Below the pieces are notes generated by a model. That model saw nothing but the letters and a program-made list of their open reading frames with translations, did no database searches and was not told where the DNA came from. A stretch of 64,000 nt of DNA, from positions 17,884 to 81,883 of the forward strand of contig JBBPTG010000113.1 in assembly GCA_038093975.1 (NCBI GenBank), written 5' to 3'. The position numbers and the translations under genes were made by a program. Each line of letters begins with the position of its first letter. Position 1 is the first letter of the stretch. This stretch comes from Chalciporus piperatus (lineage: Eukaryota; Basidiomycota; Agaricomycetes; Boletales; Boletaceae). Positions 57,741-64,000 of the stretch are shown piece after piece.

Positions 57741-60440
57741 CTACATGCCCCCGTCTTCGTCTTCGAGGTTAGCTGTGAGTGGCGTCAAGGGGCCAGCCGG
57801 AAGGCTTATGACCTCAGTGAAGTAGCCATTGTACTCCTTGCGAGCCGTTGTCTCTTCCGCATTGTGCGGGCGATCGTGGTGAGCACTTTGGGCCTGGTAC
57901 ATCTGGTACAGAATGTCCATGAATTTCTTGTGGGTAATGAGATCCTCAGGCGTTGATTTCGTGGGTCGGAAGTAAGCCCAGAGTTTCTTCATTCCTTCAA
58001 CAAACTCAGGGCCACCGGGTCCTTCGGCGAAGTAGGGGCTGATAGGATTAATGACCGAATCCTCATTGGCCAGTTTTCTCCATTCGTGAACACCCACGGC
58101 AGTGAGCTGGAGTGATTCTGAGTCTACTGCCCACGTAGGAACTGCAACACTGCGACTATCTTCCACGGCAGTGAGCTGGAGTGATTCTGAGTCTACTGCC
58201 CACGTAGGAACTGCAACACTGCGACTATCTTGACCGTAGAGACAGGGAGCCTGAAAAAATTCCTTTGAGGGCTTATTGGTTGTATGGTTTATAGCCTGAG
58301 GTGGCATACTCATGTCGGTGGCAGTGGTCATGGTGGTTGTGGTGGACGCAGTGGTGGCGGCGGTGGCAGAGGTGGCAGAGGTGGTGGTGGGCGCAGAGGT
58401 GGTGGTAGACGCAGAGGTGGTGGCAGGAGTCAACTTGAAGGGAGTAGAACCCCATGCCCTTTTCTTCCCATAGGGGCCAGATATATTGACGCATAGCTCC
58501 CACAAGACCCAAAAGAAGGATTCCAGATCGTGCTGCACTTGGTGCTTCACTGTAGCCTCGGACTTCATAACTCGAGCAAAAAGGAGCGAAGTTGCCATGT
58601 AGGGATAGGTACCCTGGAAATACGCTGAGCGAGATCAAGGGCTTGGATCAGGAGATCTCACCGTCACGAAGCCTTCTTTTCCCTGCCTGTTCTCCCCTCC
58701 GCCACTCTGCTTGGATACATCCTGTCCAGACCCCCAATCGCCCATCATACCGGGGCGCCGAAGGTATTCCCCATTCTCTTTCCACTCAGGCACTGCATGA
58801 GCAGGAAGTGCAGCAACCCGGATCCAAATATTGCCCCTGCTGACGTCGCAATGAAGAATATTTTTTCGCAAGCCATTATAGTGACCTGTATTTAGGAGTT
58901 AGTGCCTCTTCCGCCAGCAATCGTATGAACACCTTACCGACGAGAGCGCCCATGAAAGCTAATAAAAACTCCCGACGACAAGAAAAGTGCTCGATCAGAA
59001 TGCCACAGGTGCGGGACACAACGAGGATGTGCGAGCGTGGTTCTACTTGCAATGGACTTCCGTCCTCTGTCCAAAATCTTTGTGCAATATGGGAAGTCAT
59101 GTCGAGTTTGTCAGGCGGCCTCTCGTATGTCCGGTCACCGTCGGGATAGGGAGGCTGGGGGTTTGGATATTGAATTCGCTGCCATTCACATGTGATAGGA
59201 ATGCCGGGAAGATGAATTTGGTCGTCCCATTCGTGAGCTACTGGCAGACAGTCCCGGAAAATCCCGTATTTATCCTCAGGACCAAAAATCGCTTTCTCGT
59301 CCTCAGGAATGTCCACAGGAATGCGAGTGTTGAGCAGGTGATTAATGTCAATGTCGTCTAGCCAGTCAGCGGCAGGCCAACACTCCTTCAACATGGCTTG
59401 TTGTTGCGTAATTTGCTGGCCAATGTGAAATTTGCCCTCGCAAAGGGTCACAACTGTGCCCTTGCCTTCCATGCCTTGGGCTTGGAAGATCGGGCGAATA
59501 GTGGCCAATGTGAGCTCCTCAAGCCCGTCTAGGACCTCAGCATCGACGTCTGTATCAGAAGGATTTGGGAGTGGGGCATCCCGCTCGGCAACGCAGGGTA
59601 GAGGTATGGTCACGGTATGCTGTGGTGCGGGGGATGCTACGTTGTATCGACGATTGAACCCCGTCCATATGTCTGTTCCGTGTGAGTAGGCAGCACTAAT
59701 GGTAAGCAAGATGTGGATGAAAAGGAGAGGCTCCTCGTGGATATTGAAAGGTTTGGTGAATATGGTGCATCCGCGAATGAAGCAAGCAACTGTTAAGTCG
59801 CTTCCACAAAGCGACATGCCGACGTAGAAGCGACGGCCAAATTGGCCTGGTGTTGCCAGGCCGGCGATTTCCATCAGCTGCGAGAGCGCGGACTGTTGAA
59901 GAGTAGTGCTGGAGGCGTATTTGACCTCGCAGTACGACAAAATGCAGGCAGCAGGAGCGTAGGTGGTGTTCCCAAAGAATTGGTGCACAAGCACAACATC
60001 GGGTTTTCTGTTCTCGCTGTTTACAGCTTGAGAATGACTTCGCCATTGGAAATCACTCTCGCAGACTTCATTGTTTGCCCGGAGTGCAGCAGCAATGATC
60101 TGACCGGACTATCAGCTTTCAGTGATTTCCTGGTATCTGGCAGTCTCACATTATTAAAGGCCTCCGCGTCCACTGTTTCACTACCCGGAGTCCCTGAGTC
60201 CAACTTTGTCCAACGTGTCGTATATAGGGATTTCTTTTGGCAGGCAGCGAGGACGCGCTGAAGGGCCAAGGATGGTACCTCACCCTGGCGCCGATATGGC
60301 TCAGGGAGAGCGACGTAAGGGAAGACACTGAGGGGATGTACGTTGAGGTTGGCCACTGGGCTCCTCACTTCTGCATTGGTGATGGAATCAATCTCGTCGT
60401 GCTTGAATGGTTTGATGGGCATGTTTGAAGGGCGTTGCAT
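57741..60440 (-). CDS. FunK1-type fungal protein kinase
   Basis: Member of the Agaricomycete-expanded FunK1 kinase-like family. A plausible start is ATG 60438-60440 ('MQRPSNMPIKPFKHDE'); the N-terminal exons are less certain. The large exon (58876-59994) contains 'KPDVVLVHQFFGN', 'LATPGQFGRRFYVGMSLCGSDL' and 'RRYNVASPAP', and ends before an intron with 'SRTCGILIEHFSCRREFLLAFMGALV'. The kinase core follows: 'GHYNGLRKNILHCDVSRGNI' (catalytic loop, with Cys in place of the HRD Arg), then 'GMMGDWG' at the DFG position, 'GTYPYMATSLLFARV' and 'HDLESFFWVLWELCV'. A Thr/Ser/Ala-rich simple-sequence insert (58310-58430) and an in-frame 23-residue tandem duplication (58095-58232) come next. Stop TAG 57741-57743. 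Confidence 0.85.
58095..58232. repeat. 69-bp in-frame tandem duplication in the FunK1 gene
   Basis: Unit beginning 'cacggcagtgagctggag' occurs at 58095 and 58164 without mismatch. It encodes 'SRSVAVPTWAVDSESLQL' plus flanking residues twice in a row, adding 23 residues. Confidence 0.95.
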
Positions 60441-61214
60441 TGAACGGATCTTGGAGGACAATGAAAATTCAAGGTGCAGAATGGAGAAGAAAAACTTACA
60501 TCTTGCTGAAGGGATGCACCTCTTCGGCATTTTCCATCCTGGTTGTTGACAGCCCCACCACTGTATCCGAACACAATTCTAGTCTATTGGAGTTGCCTGA
60601 CTGCTGCACCAACAAGCGAGCTCAGCGAACCTGATAGGGAGCGACTCTACAGGACGGTTTTCCGTAGACGATCTCTGTGGGATCGGTGCCTTACAGGTAA
60701 AATATCAGTTCAGTGCTACAACAACTAGAACACAATTGCTTACTTTCAAACAGCAATGATAAAAAAAGGTTGGAATGTGGGCTAGGCGATATGACGGTGT
60801 GGGCGCAAGGGCAAGAGTCAACAGCAAAGGTGATACTCACGGGGCTTAACGTGGCACCAGCACCCTACAAGCCCCATGTGGACGCGTCATACGGTTGACG
60901 GCTTGACAGCTCACTTGTTACCGAAAGGTATTGGGCGGAGATGAAGCTGTGAAATGGTTCGTCGTCCACCTATGATAGTGCAGCAAATTACTTACTGACT
61001 TGCTAATGTGCATTGAGGATGTTTGGGTTGGGCGGGTAGGGTAAGCGTGTGCGATAGAAGCGCACGGCCCAGCAACCCCATCCACTGCAGTTGTGTGCGT
61101 GTGTGTGCTCGGCTAACCAGCTCTTCCAGAGAAAAGTTGGTGACCCAGGTGAGTTCAGCCGTGCGAGTTGGTCGCACACGCTTAGAGCTCGGCTAACTCT
61201 TCCACTTCCACAGC
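60441..61214. other. Divergent intergenic region
   Basis: About 770 bp between the FunK1 gene (-) and the next plus-strand gene. No gene supported. It holds both promoters, and a GT-rich stretch lies near 61080-61100. Confidence 0.45.
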
Positions 61215-62061
61215 ATGAACATGCAGGCATTTTACTTTAATCCTGCCGAGGTCAGAGTACTTTTGGAAGGTCTCAGCTCTTTATCTCCCTCTCCACTTTC
61301 GGCTGAGCTTCAGGAGCGGCTCAGTAATGAAATCAGCACCCAATTCGAAACAACGCCCGATCAAAATGCACAGCACAGCGAACCGGACGGGGACTCGGAG
61401 CCGGAGCACGCTCAGGCTGAACGCGAGAGGGGTTCTCCTTGCCATCGGAATGGTTTGGTGATAGCGGTTCAGCCGCAGTGGCAGGCCAGGAGCTATGTAG
61501 GCCAGTCATCCTGTATTGGTGCTAACTCATTGCTGTCTGCGCTCGCTGCATCCCATTTCTCTTCGGCGACCTACAATCCCCGCCCGTGGCTCCAGTCCAT
61601 TCGTGATGCCGCTACACACGCCATCCGCAAAGCTCCCGATCATGACTCCGAGTCGGACCCACTGGCAATGATAGTCTGGCGTTGTGTGTCCCTCAGAAGC
61701 AAGGACGTTGGGACTGCTTTCATCGCCATGTTGTCCCTCATCCAGCTGGCATTTAATTGTGAAAGGTAAGTATTCTATTCTATTCTAGTCTTTTTTCAAC
61801 AGACTGATTCATGTCCTTTCAGAATATGTTCCGAGTCTGCCGGCCCTACATCGCTCAACCAGTTGCATGAGCAACGTATTGCCCACCTACCATATGCTCC
61901 AGCAGCACGAACATTCACGGAGTGGATTGCGTTCGGCAAGCGATTCGCCCGGCTTGCTGCAGGCGGTACTACCTACCTTCTGGTTCTCATCGCTGGCCTA
62001 AACCTCCGCTTCGAAGTCTCCAAGACCACCCACCAGATTGCATATTCCGCTGGAGAGATGT

Positions 62062-62800
62062 TGTTACGTGTGTGCCGGGTAGGCCCAAACGTAGACCCGG
62101 TAGGAACAAGGAGAGAGCTTGCTGGGATGTCCAGACAAGACTCAAGCGCTCACTCAGGAGTAGAGCGACGACTCAGGGATTCTAGGCAAGATCTAGCAAC
62201 AAGGAATGGATTGCATAGAGAGCTTGGACACTAGGAAAGAGAGAGAGGGATAGCTAGATAGGACACTAGGCTGGGTAGCTAGGTGACCGGGTAGACCAAG
62301 GTTAGAGTGTCATAGCGCGAGAACCTGGGACTTAAGTACGATCCCAAAGGTAATGACTAAGCAACCAGAAGGGAAAGGGAAGACTAAGGGTAAATGACGA
62401 ACGTCCGATGATCGGATGGAGGCATAAGACAGAATGACAAAGGAATGACAAAGAGAAAGGAGATGCCGACCGGATATGAGATAGGTACGGAGAACACGAG
62501 GCGAACAAGTCAGAGAAAGGCCCACGAGGTGGGGCACAAGGCGGGACACGAGGCAGGTGAGTCACTGGAGGGTCCACGAGGTGGGACACGAGGCGGGTGA
62601 GTCACTGGAGGGTCCACGAGGTGGGACACGAGGCAGACAAGTCGAGGGCTAGAGCTAAGATCGGAGATCCGAGTGCGGATAAGGGATCGATGAAGTAGAT
62701 CAAGCGTCTAGGTGATAGGAAGGACTCGGGGAAGTCAAGGAAGGACTCGGGGAGAGACGGAGACAAGGAAAAAGGATAGGGGCAGGTAGTGATCGTAACA
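62062..62800 (+). mobile_element. Solo LTR (TG...CA) with 5-bp target duplication
   Basis: Begins TGTTACG and ends CGTAACA, flanked on both sides by GATGT (62057-62061 and 62801-62805). No coding sequence or polypurine tract inside, so it is a solo LTR of an LTR retrotransposon, left after LTR-LTR recombination. Contains a 40-bp tandem repeat (62541-62637). It sits in an exon. Confidence 0.85.
62541..62637. repeat. 40-bp tandem repeat within the LTR
   Basis: Units start at 62541, 62581 and (partial) 62621, sharing 'gggacacgaggc' and 'gagtcactggagggtccac' with few differences. Helps explain why this LTR is longer than the second copy. Confidence 0.85.
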
Positions 62801-63532
62801 GATGTTGAGAAAACCTAGCATGGCCAAACCCGGTGAGTATCTCCTTGGATGTGGAACACCATTGATGTCCTGACTCTGGGTGTGTTTTAGCATTAAGACA
62901 GCTCATCATCGCTTCCATAATCCCCACTATCGCCCAAATGCGCAAAGAACTTCCGCTTATGCTGGAGCTAAACAACCTGGGTCTGGTGGACGGTGGAGAT
63001 TTGAATGTATCAGATAGACTGTTCGACAGTCTGTGGCAGGAGTAAGTTGATCGATTTGTCCACGATAAGAAGCAGGCTCACGAGGTAACTTCAATAGAGC
63101 TTTTGTATTACCGAAGCGCAGCAAGCTGAGTGCTTGGGCGGCATGCACGGCTGAGGTCAATGTGGATGTGGCCGTTCTTGTACTATCCCACGAAGTTCTG
63201 CAAGGTCTATCACCTGTCCAAGTGTTACAATCTGGCAGTTCCTCCTCTACACATCCGTTGCCAACGCCGAAACCAACACCGACGCCTTCATCGCCAGGAT
63301 CTCCTCAGATGCGCCCCTCCCCTCTCCCGGACCTGCAGTTTCCGGTCATCAAGATGCCGACTACATTTGATCCCAAGTCCTCCGTCAATCGACTCAATCC
63401 ATGCAGTGCCAAGCATCGAGCCCGAAACGCGATCTGGACAGATATGCAAAGAGAGGCGGCAGCTAAGGGAACAGCAGTCCGGGATCCGCTGCACCTCGCG
63501 ACCCTAGTAAGTAGGCTCAGTTGGGAGTCGAT

Positions 63533-63999
63533 TGTTACGCTTGTACCGGGTAGGTCAAAGCGTAGACACAAAAGCCTAGTCAAAGACAAGGGTTTCAAGG
63601 TAGCCTAACGATGGGATGTCCACGTTAAGGCCTAGCGTCCGTTCAAGAGTGGGACGGTGACTCTCAGAGGGTTCAAGGAAGCGAGGAATGACCAAGCTAG
63701 ATTGCGTAGGTCTAAGTTAAGGTTACAGGAGGAAATTCGAGGGTTTATATAAGTAGAGAAACAAGTTAAGGGCAGGCATGGAAGTGGTTGGAATGTGTAA
63801 GAACAAGCTATGACGAATAGGAATGAGTCATGCTTGGTAAGTGTGCGAGTCAGCGATGACGAAGTATGGAATGTGAAAGAACATCGAAGAACATCCGCTG
63901 ACTAAAGCAAGCAAGAAATAAGAGGCCTAGGCAGGACTCGAACCAGCAACTAGGACTTAGTACAAGGAGAGAAGAGGAAAGAATAGAACGATCGTAACA
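63533..63999 (+). mobile_element. Second LTR of the same family
   Basis: Starts TGTTACGCTTGTACCGGGTAGG-like (sharing the first 24 bases with the 62062 copy apart from a few changes) and ends CGTAACA at 63999, 467 bp. The 5-bp left flank is TCGAT and the single base to the right is g, so a 5-bp target duplication is not confirmed and the element may continue past the window as a full-length retrotransposon. A tRNA-type B box (GGTTCGAGTCC on the minus strand) lies inside near 63930-63945. Confidence 0.7.
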
Positions 64000-64000
64000 G

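Larger units (their letters stand above)
61215..63525 (+). pseudogene. Unknown gene interrupted by LTR insertion(s)
   Basis: Start ATG 61215 ('MNMQAFYFNPAEVRVLLEGL'). Exon 1 has a Glu/Ser-rich acidic part then 'ARSYVGQSSCIGANSLLSAL'. An intron (about 61768-61823) leads to 'SLNQLHEQRIAHLPYAPAAR', 'FTEWIAFGKRFARLAAGGTTYLLVLIAG', where the 739-bp LTR is inserted. On the far side the same gene resumes ('KPSMAKP', intron, 'ALRQLIIASIIPTIAQMRKEL', 'LNNLGLVDGGDLNVSDRLFD', intron, 'AFVLPKRSKLSAWAACTAEV') and ends in a Pro/Ser-rich stretch. It runs to a GTAAGT donor-like site at about 63507, with a second LTR 26 bp later. No family recognised. Confidence 0.7.

Noticed and set aside
63925..63960. A tRNA gene on the minus strand
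   Set aside because: Only the B box fits; no acceptor, D or anticodon stem can be drawn.

Overview
This window is nuclear DNA from a filamentous basidiomycete, most likely an Agaricomycete. Nearly every gene is broken by several short introns (about 45-70 nt, GT...AG). The gene set includes a FunK1-type fungal kinase, a fungal P450, a Git1-like MFS permease, Ras1-like and Yck-like signalling genes, and a gene-by-gene layout on both strands with no operons. I see no prokaryotic, organellar or viral block.

Layout. 0.6-6 kb: a MATE exporter (-) divergent from DNA polymerase eta (+). 6.4-11.6 kb: a seven-TM receptor with a long Ser-rich tail, a CIA30/NDUFAF1 complex I assembly factor, and Ras (-). 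12-13.3 kb: a decayed aldo/keto reductase whose central part lies on the opposite strand. 13.8-20.8 kb: an Lsb/Pin3-like SH3 protein, a DsbA/FrnE-like oxidoreductase, a small unknown protein (-), an Hst3/Hst4-like sirtuin with a frame-shifting tandem duplication, and Sem1/Dss1. 21-26 kb: two MFS transporters (-). 27.5-33.5 kb: a Mex67-like NTF2-domain protein, a Yck-type casein kinase I, and a small mitochondrial-looking protein (-). 33.5-42 kb: gene-poor, with one intact P450 in the middle. 42-46 kb: tandem paralogous P-loop GTPases with coiled coils (-). 47.5-51.6 kb: a C-5 sterol desaturase, a zinc-free-type MDR oxidoreductase (-), and Rae1/Gle2. 51.9-53.7 kb: U2 snRNA (-) with its own TATA box, an unknown low-complexity protein (-), and tRNA-Arg(CCG). 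53.8-56.9 kb: phosphoketolase (-). 57.7-60.4 kb: a FunK1 kinase (-). 61.2-64 kb: an unknown gene split by one LTR and apparently hit by a second.

The genes are mostly housekeeping and signalling loci with no shared pathway. Loosely related groups are RNA handling (Mex67-like, Rae1, U2, tRNA), nutrient/cAMP signalling (receptor, Ras, Yck) and transport. The most notable signals are structural. They are an internal inversion in the aldo/keto reductase, several perfect or near-perfect 23-69 bp tandem duplications (two of which alter a reading frame), and LTR insertions in one gene. Exon boundaries were inferred by eye, so coordinates are those of the first and last coding base unless stated.
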